Assembly (NCBI GenBank): GCA_951640165.1
Contig: OX621247.1
Coordinates: 34,446,001-34,510,000, forward strand
Direction: 5' to 3'
Source of the DNA: Pseudoips prasinana
Taxonomy: Eukaryota; Arthropoda; Insecta; Lepidoptera; Nolidae
DNA: 64,000 nt
Shown here: positions 52,253-64,000 of the stretch, one piece after another
How the letters are laid out: every line of letters begins with the position of its first letter
Numbering within the stretch: the first letter of the stretch is position 1
Program-made: the position numbers and the translations under genes
Notes under the pieces: model-generated
Told to the model about the DNA's origin: nothing
What the model saw: the letters and a program-made list of their open reading frames with translations, nothing else
Database searches by the model: none

Positions 52253-52704
52253 GATGTCAGCTTATATTGGAAATGAATAGCTAGATATGTAGCCGTTTGT
52301 ACTTAGCGCGAAATATAATAAATAAAATGTTGTTATTAGTATTACTTGTTGTTATAAATGTACTAAACATACACTCTTAGTGAAAATTGCATGTCTTTGC
52401 TGACTTCGATGTTCCGTTTTTTCACAAGAAATTTCAGCATGAGTGAAGCAGCAAGTGAAAGCAGGTTTAACAATAACTGAATAGCAATACTCCGTATAGT
52501 AAAACGATGATAAGATACTGATCGTTCTCCGTTCATCCCACTTGTGGGAACTTTTAGCTCTGTTAGAGCTTGAAGTTATAAGAAAAATCTTATCTTTAGT
52601 TTTAAATGTAGGCATAGACGACCAAGCTACCCTACCGATACGCTTTGCATTTTCGGCGTCCGTAAAATTTCTAGTCTAAGTTTACCCATGTTTTTGTCGT
52701 CGGT
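52253..52704. other. Unassigned stretch
   Basis: Nothing recognised. Confidence 0.35.
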
Positions 52705-52803
52705 CCATAGCACTGAAGAATGCCTGCAAAGGAAACAGAATGTTACAATAGGGTTACTATTTTAACATTCTGTTTCCTTTGCTGGTTATTTCTGAGGTGC
52801 TAT
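52705..52803. repeat. Foldback, about 40-bp arms
   Basis: Inner perfect 20-bp arms gcaaaggaaacagaatgtta (52726-52745) and its inverse (52763-52782). The outer arms ccatagcac / gtgctatgg are less perfect. A short MITE or a repair foldback. Confidence 0.8.
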
Positions 52804-53112
52804 GGTTTAAGCAACGCAATCAACACATGGAAAATTTTATGCCCAAGTACAGACATACATTAAAGAATTTAAAAAACTTAAACATATAACTTATTGAGCT
52901 TTTCTCCAAAATATTTACTGTGAAGTCACTACAAATGACGATAGTTTTTTGGCTGTTAGATAACTTATTTAATGCATCCTCCGTGATATCTGAAAAAGTG
53001 TCAAATGGAAAACGAGTAAGCGGGTTGCCTGATGGTAAATGACCATACTACCAATGAACACGCGCAATATAATAGGGGCTGCAAATGCGTTGCCAGGTTT
53101 TAAGAAAGGAAT

Positions 53113-53364
53113 AATATATAATATCTGGGGACACTGTCACACAGATCATCCTAGCCCCAAACTAAGCAAAGCTTGTACTATGGGTACCAGGCGACGATAT
53201 ACATACTTATATAGATAGATAAATACTTATATACATAGAAAACATCCATGACTCGGAAACAAATATTCGTGCTCATCACACAAATATTTGCACTTACCGG
53301 GATTCGAACCCAGGACCACCAGCTTTGTAGGCAGGAGCACTACCAACAGGCTACGGTGACCGTC
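53113..53364 (-). mobile_element. tRNA-derived SINE B, full length
   Basis: Complete, with near-consensus body (atagatagataaatactt, acatccatgactcggaaac). Confidence 0.85.
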
Positions 53365-54105
53365 TGAATGAATCACAGGATTTAATTGTACATTTTTAAG
53401 TGGGACTGTGGGTAATCATCTTAAATTGTTATAATTAAACTGTAGTGATAAACAAGTTTTCTAAGAAAGGTTTCTCGTTGGCAAGAAACAAGTTGGTCCT
53501 CTGCCTCTGAAACTGCAATCGCATCACGAAGTCCATGCCAGCGATTACGAACTCTCTCGGTGGCTGCTAGCGTTGAAGTGTAAGATCGCCAAGCCTCAGA
53601 GGATTAGTAAAAATACTGATAGAGAACCATCTGCGCTCCCCACTCACTCAGGGTAAAAATGAGACCCACACGGCCGAGAACATCATCTATCCCTTTCAAA
53701 TACCAAAGTCATGCCGTTACTGCGTGGAAAATATTAGGTATTAAAGTCGCAATGACAATTTAGTCTTAGACTTAACTGCTCCTTGTCTATACAATGTACA
53801 AGTGTGAATACTCATACAAAATGCGCGCCTTATTTATTTACAATACTCGTTAGTGTTCTATAAAGGAGAAAGGAAAGTGCTAAGACTATTTTTACTTGGG
53901 CATTATTTCGAGACTTTGACCTTGTTTCACATTTGTTGTCAAAATAGACTGAGTGAAAACGTTAGAATAGAAACATGATGAAGGAAGAAGAAGGTCGTAA
54001 GTTAAATTTTATTACAATATGTTAGGGTATATTGAAATGTTGTTTTTAGTAATGTGAGAGAAATGGGTGTCCTTCGACTAAGTTATCGTTCCGTCTGTTG
54101 ATTTA
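53365..54105. other. Unassigned stretch
   Basis: A less AT-rich piece at 53480-53740 has no frame longer than noise and no repeat copy here. Confidence 0.35.
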
Positions 54106-54236
54106 AATACAGTGTGGTGCCGCGGTGGTAGACAACCATCCATTCAAGTGATAACGATGAAATTAACACTTTCGGTGAAAGGGTCTGTGGCGAAATGTGG
54201 CAGGTATATGCTCAACAATTACTCTGTTGTGTGTGT

Positions 54237-54425
54237 TTTTAAAAGACAACTCCTGCATTAGGGAAATTAGTTCCTTTATCGCGAGGTAATTTACAAACAT
54301 ATAATCGACGAACACAAAGTACATCCACACTTAGATTATCTATTTATGGGTCACACAAATAGTTGTCCTGCGCGGGAATCGAAACCGGGACACGAAGTGG
54401 TGAGGCCACTGTCTTAAATACGTAC
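54237..54425 (-). mobile_element. SINE E, ending in a palindrome
   Basis: Minus strand gaagtggtgaggccactg.. hinge; caactatttgtgtgacccat; tcgcgaggtaatttaca; ggagttgtcttttaaaa. The head (gcacgtgtggcgcag) is missing, replaced by the mirrored copy. Confidence 0.75.
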
Positions 54426-54459
54426 GTACGTATTTAAGACAGTGGCCTCACCACTTCGT
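54392..54459. repeat. Perfect palindrome, 34-bp arms, no spacer
   Basis: The axis lies between 54425 and 54426 (cgtac|gtacg). After one mismatch the match extends further (ccgggacacgaag / cttcgtatcccgg). The arms are the tRNA-like head of SINE E. Confidence 0.95.
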
Positions 54460-54496
54460 ATCCCGGGTCCTGTCTCTTATACTACTATACTTAAAT

Positions 54497-54730
54497 GAAT
54501 GGTTGTCTACCACCGCGGTACCGTGCGTTTCTTAAGAAACTTTTTACCGCATACTCTGTGGAATCAATTAACTGCGGAGGTATTCCCGGCAACCTTCAAG
54601 AAGAGAGCCTATTTCTTACTCAAGGGCAGAAACGCACTTGCGGCTCCTCTGGTGTTGCGAGAGTCCATTGGCGGCGGTGATCACTTACCATCAGGTGATT
54701 CATTAGCCTTGCTATGACATAAAAAAAACA
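54497..54730 (+). pseudogene. Jockey-like LINE 3' end, C-terminal codons
   Basis: The frame 54499-54717 contains LTAEVFPATFKKRAYFLLKG and RNALAAPLVLRESIGGGDHL, a C-terminal pattern (FP..Y....FK) of jockey-group RTs. The DNA is the aaggc.ggcaacgcacttg family. Ends in A-rich tail. Confidence 0.65.
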
Positions 54731-54796
54731 AAAACCATTTCTGTTTATGACAGCAACTTACCTCACGCACCTATATATTAATACAAGTTTATATCT

Positions 54797-54930
54797 GCTT
54801 CTGTGGTCTAGCCATAACATGTTGAACCACAGATAACGAAGTTACAGATGGCAAGTTGGGGCAAAAACTTATTCATTGGGATTATACGGGACAGAAAAAT
54901 TCTCAGTGGCAGCTGTGGTGAGCTGCGGAT
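54797..54930 (+). mobile_element. SINE A, degraded
   Basis: ttctgtggtctagccataac, gttgaaccacagataacgaa, gggattatacgggacaga. Confidence 0.5.
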
Positions 54931-55005
54931 GCTCAGTAAAATCAAATAGCTACCAATCAATCAATGACATATCTCAGAATAAACAAATATCTCCTCAGTA
55001 ACTAA

Positions 55006-55251
55006 TACTATCTAGGGAAAATGCCACACAGATCATCCTAGCCCCAAATTAAGCAAAGCTTGTACTATGGGTACCAGGCGACGATATACATACTTATATA
55101 GATAGATAAATACTTATATACATAGAAAACATCCATGACTCAGAAACAAATATTCGTGCTCATCACACAAATATTTTACTTACCGGGATTCGAACCCAGG
55201 ACCACCAGCTTCGTAGGCAGGAGCACTACCAACTAGGCTACGGTGACCGTC
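55006..55251 (-). mobile_element. tRNA-derived SINE B, full length
   Basis: Complete, near consensus. A small deletion (atattttacttacc in place of atatttgcacttacc). Confidence 0.85.
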
Positions 55252-55374
55252 ATAATGTTGTAGTTACGGTGATTATCATATGAAATTAAATTCAATGATA
55301 GTTTCTAATATCAACAATGTTTTTAAGAGGAGTAGGGCACAGCGTTCATTTGCTCAAAGTGCAGCCCGACTGGG

Positions 55375-55483
55375 GAAATAGACATACTTTAATAATAACA
55401 TTAATTACTTTAGTGTTGTGTCTAGTGTCTACCTTACAGAAATAGACATACTTTAATAATAACATTAATTACTTTAGTGTTGT
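55375..55483. repeat. 45-bp direct duplication, 64-bp period
   Basis: gaaatagacatactttaata.. (45 bp) at 55375-55419 is exactly repeated at 55439-55483. Confidence 0.9.
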
Positions 55484-55489
55484 ATTTCT

Positions 55490-55675
55490 GCGTGTGAGTA
55501 AGGTCGCCACAGCCCATTGGGGTGGGGGAAGGGTCAGCAACACTTGTTTGCCGACTCTTAAAGGCCGGCAACGCACCCGTGACACCTCTGGTGTTGCGGG
55601 AGTACATGGGTGGCGGTGATCACTTACCATCAGGTGACCCACTTGCTAGTTAGTCGCCCTATGCCATAAAAAAAA
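55490..55675 (+). mobile_element. Jockey-like LINE 3' end
   Basis: taaaggccggcaacgcaccc, gtacatgggtggcggtgatc, acttaccatcaggtgaccca, then an A-run. Confidence 0.65.
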
Positions 55676-55682
55676 TGTTATC

Positions 55683-56160
55683 AACATCATGTCAGCCAAA
55701 TAACGTCTACCGCTGAACAAAGATTTTCACAGTGGAGTTGTGGCCTAAATTTGGAGGGACGGTCACCGTAGCCTAGTCGGTAGTGATCCTGCCTACGAAG
55801 CTGATGGTCCTGGGTTCGAATCCCGGTAAGTGCAAATATTTGTGAGATGGGCACGAATATTTGATTCTGAGTCATGGATGTTTTCTATGTATATAAGTAT
55901 TTATCTATCTATATAAGTATGCATATCGTCGCCTGGTACCCATAGTACAAGCTTTGCTTAGTTTGGGGCTAGGATGATCTGTGTGACATTGTCCCCAGAT
56001 ATTATTATTATATGCCACGCCAATTACTACGCTTGGCAGACGGTGTGGCGATTGCAGTATGATGGTCATAGTACTCAGAGAGAAGTTGCTACCCGTTCTC
56101 GTGTAGAGATTTCCTCGGAACGCCCCCCACAAGTCGAAATGGGGTGGTGATATTCTTTGC
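55683..56160 (-). mobile_element. Element F split by SINE B
   Basis: 55683-55757 (atgtcagccaaataacgtct) and 56012-56160 (tatgccacgccaattactac, gatggtcatagtactcag, tggggtggtgatattc) are the two halves of F. Confidence 0.7.
55758..56011 (+). mobile_element. tRNA-derived SINE B, full length, plus strand
   Basis: gacggtcaccgtagcctagt, gggttcgaatcccggtaag, tail agatattattatta. Inserted in element F. Confidence 0.85.
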
Positions 56161-56282
56161 CATCAGCAAATAGCATCTGCCGTCAGCAACACTCCAAAAT
56201 ATCAATTATGATGAAACTTTCTTTTAGATATGTAAGAAATCGCCTGCTATAAGCAAATTATTCACTGTGTTGCAGGGTATTC

Positions 56283-56920
56283 TATTCTTATTCTTTATTG
56301 TACACAGAAAATAATCATATTATACATGTGTATTTGTAAATTAATGTACAAGGGCGAACTTGACTCATCGATGAGTTTTCTTCCAGCAAACCACTGACAG
56401 AGGGAGATTTGTAGAAGAAGGGTAAAAACAGTGTACAACATCAAAAGAAAAATAAAATTAAGTGATGCTAATTGCTACTACCAACTCGTAGAAAAAGATA
56501 TATATCTACATACTAATAAATACTAATAATACAGACAAATTACATAGTATACACACTACATATATATAAAACTCCTAAATATACTTATACATATATTATA
56601 GATTACAGTGATTAAGACAAAAGTGTTCCCTTGTTCTGCTTTTAAATACCTCTAAAGATGAGCTAGAAAGAATATAGCGTGGAAGAGAGTTCCATAGTCG
56701 AACGGCACGTATTGTAAAAGAGCCATCATAACGGCTGGAAGTGTGAGAAGGCATACGAAGTAGAAAGGACGTGGCTGTGCGACAGAATTTGCCTCGAGGG
56801 ACTAAATACTCAGAGCGTTCACGAAGATAGACAGGAGAATTAGAGTTATGAAGGATTGAGAAGAGTAGGGAAAGAATGTGACTAGGGTACTTTCCAAACA
56901 TATCATTAACGGACACAAAG
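56283..56920 (-). pseudogene. CR1/jockey-like LINE: C-terminal codons and 3' UTR
   Basis: Minus frame 56916-56596: SILHNSNSPVYLRERSEYLV, SRYDGSFTIRAVRLWNSLPR and SSSLEVFKSRTREHF then stop. The RLWNSLP...S...FK pattern closes many jockey/CR1 RTs. The 3' UTR runs to an AATAAAG (minus) near 56290. The catalytic part is lost at 56920, where SINE E follows. Confidence 0.75.
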
Positions 56921-57030
56921 TAAATCCAGACTCTAAAGAATTACTTGTTCGTTATACAATCTTGTCTTGTGCGATAATCAAACCCGGGATACGGAGTGGC
57001 GAGGCGACTGTCTTAACCTTTTGCGCCAAA
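56921..57030 (-). mobile_element. SINE E fragment
   Basis: ggacacaaagtaaatccaga, caaacccgggatacggagtg, gaggcgactgtctta, ttttgcgcc. Confidence 0.65.
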
Positions 57031-57445
57031 ATTAATGTTGTAATTAAGAAATCAAATCTTGTAATTAAGAAATCAATCTAATTTTTGTTCTGATATGAAC
57101 AATGTATTTTATGAAAATGTACACTGAAATTGTTGTAAGCCTTAAATGTACACAATTTAACTCGTATCTTTATTGCCACCTGTTATGTGCAATATTTTGT
57201 TTGTAAACAAATTGGAACTTTGTGTGCCTCGTTGGAACACTTTGAACCGTAACATTCAAAGCGTACTCGAAATAATATTAGAACTTGAAATGAATATCTA
57301 AAATTGAATGAGGCTTCTTCCAAAATTTGCTTATTCTACTTTGTAATTAGGATACTGTTTCTAATGAAAGTATTATTTCCAAGAATTTAAAGTGTGTATC
57401 TACTTATTTGAAATTGTTTGGCATCTACGTGTCTTAACATAGAAT
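57031..57445. other. Unassigned; short tandem at 57045-57078
   Basis: gtaattaagaaatcaa occurs twice (17-18 bp spacing). Otherwise nothing. Confidence 0.4.
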
Positions 57446-57446
57446 A

Positions 57447-57727
57447 AACATCATCATCATTAAAGTTGATACACGTCTACTGCTGGACAACCCTTCCCAA
57501 GAATCATGTTGGGTCCTCCAAGATGATACTTGGGAAGGCTTGTCCAGCAGTTGACGTGTATCAACCTTAATTCATAATCGCCACTCTATTTCATAATCGC
57601 CACACTTGGCAGTCGGATTTCGAATCGCAGTAAGCTGGTCATAGTACTCAGAAAGAAGCTGCTGCATGACCTCAGGTAGATATTCCCCCGTATCGACTTC
57701 TAAGGCCTCGGGTGATAATATGCTGAT
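57447..57727 (-). mobile_element. Element F with duplicated, inverted 3' end
   Basis: Normal F from 57727 (ccgtatcgacttctaaggcc) down to 57529. The 3' end 57461-57501 then repeats 57529-57569 in reverse, about 90% identical, around 27 bp. This is a hairpin-ended copy. Confidence 0.75.
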
Positions 57728-58357
57728 TTTTGCCGCCGTTACCAGAAGGCAAAAATAGAGCCATAGTTGAATAAAACGTTCTCTAAAATCAATTCTTGAA
57801 TGTAGCTAGCTCTGCGATCAATCTTCCAAATATAATAATAGGAAATAGAATTCAAACCTGGAGAAACAAATTTGTAACGAACGTGAGACGGGCCATTCAA
57901 ACGACATTGGTAGACTGTTGTAGACTGTCCTACTCCGCACTCTGACTGCCATACAAAGCCCCACATAGCGCATGATGGTGCTAAAACTGTCAATGCAAAC
58001 TCCTACAAACATTCTCAAAGCGCTGCAGAAGACAAGAGGCAGCCGCTACAATGCCCTCAAGGCATATTATATTAAACCTCGCCATACCTGCTGGATGGTT
58101 CAAGACCTTGTACCCTAGTCCACGTGGCCGATGCATCTAAAATCCTTAAACAGATATACTTCTAAAATTGGAAATCGGAAAGGAGAAAACTGTTCCAGTT
58201 TCAAACTTTATAGTTCCATCTATTTGCGGGTTTAGGAATAGCTGCGCGCGCAAAGCACGTTTCTTTACGAGGTCACTTTATCTAGATTCTTTGAGTAATA
58301 TTCAAAAATATTGATGATGATATTGGAAATCTTTTACTTGGATATTGACTGAGTGGC
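57728..58357. other. Unassigned stretch
   Basis: Minus frames at 57739-58018 show no motif. Part could be a decayed retroelement. Confidence 0.3.
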
Positions 58358-58460
58358 TGAATATCATCACCCCATCTCATCCTGTGAGGGGCGGAAAAGT
58401 CGTCGCTAAAGAATTTCTCCAAGAGATCGGGCAGCAGCGTCTTTCTGTGTACTTTAGTCG
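58358..58460 (+). mobile_element. Element F, 5' part
   Basis: atcatcaccccatctcatcc, gatcgggcagcagcgtcttt. Truncated. Confidence 0.55.
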
Positions 58461-58659
58461 AAACATGAATACAGTAGGTAAGTATTACAAATTGATGATG
58501 ATGATGTCCTGCGCGACGTGTCCGTCGATGGCGAACCCTGCTATGATTTTTTGTTGTGGGCGCGAATATGGCTCGCAAACCGAAATTTAGTTTTAAACAC
58601 CCTATCGCATGACACGCAATACAGCTGATTATTACAGTTGTATGTATAGTTACATACTG

Positions 58660-59080
58660 GCTGGGCTTAAATTTTTTGTGTTGGCGATCAGCATCTATGT
58701 TATTTAACCTGGCAGCCTCGTATTGCGCTGCAGCTAGATGTATAGTCCTGCGCCATTCAGGACGTCGATGTGCGAGTTTTTCCCAGTGTTTGCGTGAAAA
58801 GTTATATGCAGACAGGTACCGTTTCAGGACATCCTTGTACCGTAGAAACTGTCCCCCCGGTTTGCGCTTCCCGTTAGCAAGCTCTGAGAAGAAGGCCCGT
58901 TTGGGGAGCCTAGAGTCATTCTTACGAACAAGATGCCCACACCATCAAAGTGACCGCTAATAAGTAGGGTTTCCATGCCAGTCATCCCCGTTCGGCGTAG
59001 AATTTGCGAATTTGGGATAAGGTCTTGTCACTTTACATGCAAAATGGACCTTAGACACTTCATGTGGAACACATCAAGTG
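58660..59080 (-). pseudogene. RTE-like RT C-terminal fragment
   Basis: Reverse frames read LPKRAFFSELANGKRKPGGQ, FLRYKDVLKRYLSAYNFSRK, HWEKLAHRRPEWRRTIH, preceded near 59000 by RRTGMTGMETLL. It is a third RTE-like subfamily (ELANGKR..GGQ...YKD.LK). No catalytic part. The plus frame 58676-58960 is its antisense. Confidence 0.7.
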
Positions 59081-59114
59081 TCAACTCACATTATTACAAA
59101 TTACCAAGACCATC

Positions 59115-59216
59115 ATAATGCGAGCGTCAACCAATTGGCTAAACGTGGGGGTTATGGCATATCCTTGGGGGAGGCTTTTGCCCAGCAGTGGACGTCTTTC
59201 GGCTGATATGATGATG
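59115..59216 (+). mobile_element. Element F/RTE tail
   Basis: gtgggggttatggcatatcc, gcagtggacgtctttcggct, gatatgatgatg. The front is F-like and the last 30 bp are RTE-like. Confidence 0.6.
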
Positions 59217-59296
59217 TATTTTCTTGTCCCCATAAGGGGACTCCCACTTTAGTGAGAAAACTTAAGTGATATCCTTTGTTTTACTGATATTAAGAA

Positions 59297-59486
59297 CTAG
59301 CGGTGCCCCGCGCTTTTACCCGCGTTAAACTTTATAAATAATAATAGCCTATGTGTTAATCCAGGTTGTCAGCGACGACTCCATACCAAATTTTATTAAA
59401 ATAGCTCCAGCTGTTTAGACGTGAAGAAGTAACAAACATACACACTCACACAGTCACAAACTTTCGCATTTATAATATTAGTGTGA
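59297..59486 (-). mobile_element. Helitron A, complete
   Basis: Minus strand TCACACTAATATTATAAATG start; hairpin gcgggtaaaagcgc; CTAG end at 59297. Flanked by A and T. Confidence 0.8.
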
Positions 59487-59840
59487 TTGCTGGATAGCAT
59501 AAAATTATGGATACAACTCCATTGTGGGTACGAGGTATGTGAAAATATAAATGTTGCACAATGTCTTTTTACTATGGGTGGCGCGAGGAAATCAAAATAT
59601 TTATATTTTATTTCCGGTCCTATATATTCATTCATTTTTACCTGCTTTGGACATTTTTAGAATAAACGGATATTTGGCATGTCGTCTTCTTAGTATAACA
59701 ATATTATGTTTGGAATGTAATGCGTTTAGAATTTACGTCAATTAAATAAAGAAAATAATATTTCTATTATTTCTTGACAATGAGTAATAAAAATATACAT
59801 TTAATATAGTTAAATGTATATTTTTTACCTTTATTAATAA

Positions 59841-60153
59841 CTAGCTGTGCCCCGCGGTTTTAACCGCGTTAAACTTTATAAATTATCACAGCTCCTCCCC
59901 GGTAGGTGATAGCGTGATAATATGTAGCCTATATGTTGACCCGACCTCTTAGTAATATTCATGCAAAATTTGAAGTAAATCCATGCAGTACTTTTTAAGT
60001 TTAGCCCAGACAAACAGACAAACCGACAAAAATTCTAAAAACTATATTTTTGGCTTCGCTATCGATTGTAGATCACGCCACAAGTAACTTTTTTTAAAAA
60101 TATTCAATGTACAGTTTTGATTTTCCTACGATTTTATTATATGTTTGTATAGA
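59841..60153 (-). mobile_element. Helitron B, complete
   Basis: Minus strand TCTATACAAACATATAATAA start, actatatttttggcttcg in reverse, an internal hairpin around gataatttataaagtttaac, gcggttaaaaccgc, CTAG. Best copy of B (313 bp). Confidence 0.8.
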
Positions 60154-60179
60154 TTAATCATTTAATTCAAAATATACTC

Positions 60180-60282
60180 AAATCGCTGGATGCGGATAGC
60201 GCAAGACCGGCAATTGTGGAGATCTTTGGGGGAGGCCTTTGTCCAGAAGTGGACGTCTTTCGGCTGATATGATGATGATGAC
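60180..60282 (+). mobile_element. RTE-like LINE tail
   Basis: tcgctggatgcggatagcgc, ggcaattgtggagatctttg, cttt..gtccagaagtggac, (ATG)n. Confidence 0.85.
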
Positions 60283-60618
60283 ACTTAATCAAAACTTAAA
60301 TACCATTAATGTTAAATGTCTGTAAATAAAAAAAACTGAATTCAAATCAAAGGTGCCCAGAAAGCTGGTAACATTACCCCGTTGTATAATGAGGCTAATA
60401 CATTGTTTTAGGTAAGGGTCAGCTCTCTGGTCACCAGGCGACTTGGTAAGATAATACCATAATAACCAGGTACCAATAAGAATATTTCCCTTTCATCATT
60501 ATATCCGTTCAGTCGGTGATATGGTAAGATCTCATCCAACTCAACCAATGCACCCAAAACTCGATAGCCAGTAATGGGGTATGCAGGAACTTTGTTCACT
60601 ATTCATCATCAAATCTGG
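60283..60618. other. Unassigned stretch
   Basis: Nothing recognised. Confidence 0.35.
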
Positions 60619-60619
60619 C

Positions 60620-60855
60620 AAAAGAGGTCTGCAAAAATCGTGACAAAAGGCTCAATATTGGCAACGGCAAAAGATAGACGCTTGAAATATTCCCAGAATA
60701 TTAAGTAATCTATTTACTTTTATAATAAATAATTATATTAAATCAAACAAATATTTAATATTTTCCCATACAACTAATGTTTTGGCCGTTTTTATAGAAA
60801 CTGGTACGGAACCCTTTGTGCACAAGTTTGTCTCGCACTTGGGCTGTTTTTATTC
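60620..60855 (+). mobile_element. Dispersed repeat L, 3' part
   Basis: tattggcaacggcaaaagat, gacgcttgaaatattcccag (as at 21.5 kb), then tacggaaccctttgtgcaca. Confidence 0.55.
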
Positions 60856-61425
60856 TTTACTTTAATTCGGCACTTTTGAGATGTCACGCCACTTCCACCA
60901 TACCATAAACCAACTTACACCTTAGGCATTTAAATGATTATCTTGTTTAACATAAAACTTCAACAAACTTCGTAACACAACTCATATAACAGGGGTGCCG
61001 ATAAAATGATATGGAGAAAGTTGAAATCAAACTTATTACTATATCATAATAATATATGAATATCACTTACTCTGTTTCTTTAGGTTACATTCCATTAAAT
61101 ATGTTGCACATTCTCAACTTTTTTTATACATAACACTAAGGAAAAAGCAGGTGTAACTGATCATTTTAGATTGTCGATTTGTTGGAATACGCTAAGCACG
61201 CTCAGAATGAAGATCACTTTAGCAGTAGACCCCCCTCTGTAGACCGATAACGCATGTATGTGCTTAACGTCTCTGATAGCATTCAACTGGATCCGAGGTC
61301 TGAACTATAATGTTAAATATTACTTTTAATTATTTTTAATAATACATGTTTACTTGTACACAAAATATTAAATAAAAACATACATACACAAATCACGTTT
61401 TCCAAAAATTCATACACTCAAAAAA
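60856..61425. other. Unassigned stretch
   Basis: Nothing recognised. Confidence 0.35.
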
Positions 61426-61429
61426 GGTA

Positions 61430-61740
61430 CAGAACTAGACAAGCAAATAATATCGTCTTTCAGGCCCCTCGGACAAACTACGGGAAAAGAACTATACTGT
61501 ATGAAGGAGCACAGCTTTACAATTAATTGCCTAAACATGTAAAAGACCAGAAGTCCATATATACCTTTAAAAAAGCTTTAAAAAAACACATTTTTGAGGA
61601 TTTAAAATAGTAAAACTTTTTCTTTCTATAATTTCCATATGAACTGTCTCGTCGCCCTAACTTATTTAGAAATGTTGTTTTCTCATATAAGTGAAATGTA
61701 TTTCTTTTTGAGAAAATAAAGTTCTTAAACCTAAACCTTT
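61430..61740 (+). pseudogene. LINE C-terminal scrap and 3' UTR
   Basis: A plus frame near 61465-61608 reads GQTTGKRTILYEGAQLYN, an internal stop, LPKHVKDQKSIYTFKKALKK and HIFEDLK then stop. G..LYN.LP......FK..LK is the usual jockey-type RT end. AATAAA lies at 61718 (gaaaataaagttcttaaacc). Confidence 0.6.
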
Positions 61741-61782
61741 ATCTTCTAAACCGCTAAGCTGATTGTGATGTAACTTGGCAAT

Positions 61783-62035
61783 GAAATATCTAATGGTTAC
61801 TGACGCTGACTGTTGAGCCAGAGGTCGCGGGTTCGATTGTCACCCAAGATGATCTTAGTATGATGAACACGATTATTTGTGCTGTGTCTGGGTTTTATAA
61901 TTTATCTATAATATTAAATAATGTAGATCTAAGTATGTCTATCAGTTGTTTGGTAGCCATTATACAGGCTCTGTGTAGTTTGAGATCAGATGGAAGTGTA
62001 TTTTGGTCCCAAGATACGATAATTAAAAAAAAGCT
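61783..62035 (+). mobile_element. tRNA-derived SINE C
   Basis: gaggtcgcgggttcgattgt (B box), gctgtgtctgggttttataa, caggctctgtgtagtttgag, ccaagatacgat. Confidence 0.7.
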
Positions 62036-62147
62036 TTAAACTTACCACTACACCAACGGGCCATTTAAATAACTATCTAGAAAAATATTGGAATTAAACT
62101 CTGGAATCCAACGTTGAAACTTTTACAAAGGTTATTAAAAAACATCA

Positions 62148-62329
62148 GGGCCTCTAGCACGAGTTCCTGCAGTTTACTTACTCGATCACACGTACAGTTT
62201 CGTCCCATACATTGACCACCAGAATTTTAGTTCTTAATAGTATCCGCGAGAGGCGCTGGTGCTCAATGTATGGGAGAAACGGTACGTGTGATCGAGTAAG
62301 TAAACTGCAGGAACTCGTGCTAGAGGCCC
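62148..62329. mobile_element. MITE, 182 bp, 48-bp perfect terminal repeats
   Basis: Arms 62148-62195 and 62282-62329 begin gggcctctagcacgagttcc. Imperfect pairing continues inwards (cccatacattga / tcaatgtatggg). No clear target duplication (flanks atca / agaa). No coding sequence. Superfamily not assigned. Confidence 0.8.

Positions 62330-64000
<1,671 letters not shown>

Larger units (their letters stand above)
54120..54518. repeat. Inverted repeat pair flanking SINE E palindrome
   Basis: ccgcggtggtagacaacca at 54120-54138 and its inverse at 54500-54518, with further matched bases outside. It encloses SINE E and the palindrome below. Confidence 0.75.

Noticed and set aside
58676..58960. 94-codon Cys/Arg-rich plus frame
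   Set aside because: Antisense to an RTE-like C-terminal fragment.

Overview
The window looks like nuclear DNA from a lepidopteran insect (moth or butterfly). It is AT-rich and packed with repeats typical of that order: short Helitrons that begin TC(A)..ACTAATATTATAAAGGCGAAAG and end in a GC hairpin plus CTAG, tRNA-derived SINEs, RTE-like LINE tails ending in (ATG)n, and a Dong/R4-like LINE. I find no supported host protein-coding gene, no functional tRNA or rRNA gene, and no bacterial, CRISPR or operon-like structure. Every reading frame I recognise is a broken transposable-element gene.

Layout. 0-5 kb: SINE A, a rearranged Helitron helicase (1.8-3.2 kb) and a 287-bp tandem duplication. 5-12 kb: SINE, LINE-tail and Helitron mosaic with an 88-bp minisatellite. 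12.2-15.1 kb: a LINE nest in which a Dong/R4-like RT/endonuclease sits in a TTA tract inside another insert, which splits an RTE tail; a second RTE tail flanks it with an 11-bp target duplication. 16.2-17.8 kb: a SINE whose B-box segment is repeated 14 times with an exact 53-bp period, bracketed by two copies of a 230-bp segment. 18.7 and 24.4 kb: 5S-rRNA-derived SINEs. 25.98-29.00 kb: a palindrome of two 1504-bp arms around a 17-bp spacer, apparently perfect. 30-34.5 kb: repeat mosaic. 35.6-37.9 kb: the longest coding remnant, an RTE-like reverse transcriptase lacking its endonuclease. 39.3-40.0 kb: a complex foldback element with hairpins within it. 41-48 kb: heavily nested SINEs and Helitrons, including a PIF/Harbinger-like MITE with TTA duplications. 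49-64 kb: SINE and LINE fragments, several small palindromes and a (TA)50 microsatellite.

Two themes run through the window. First, nesting is readable: at least ten insertions split a recognisable host repeat, several with clear target duplications, so a relative order of activity can be inferred. Second, inverted duplications of many sizes (28 bp to 1.5 kb arms), often made of transposon-tail sequence and with loops of 0-17 bp, recur far more than expected from ordinary terminal-inverted-repeat elements. They suggest fold-back or template-switch repair, or an assembly or library artefact for the largest. Coordinates of repeat ends are approximate to a few bases unless an exact duplication is stated.
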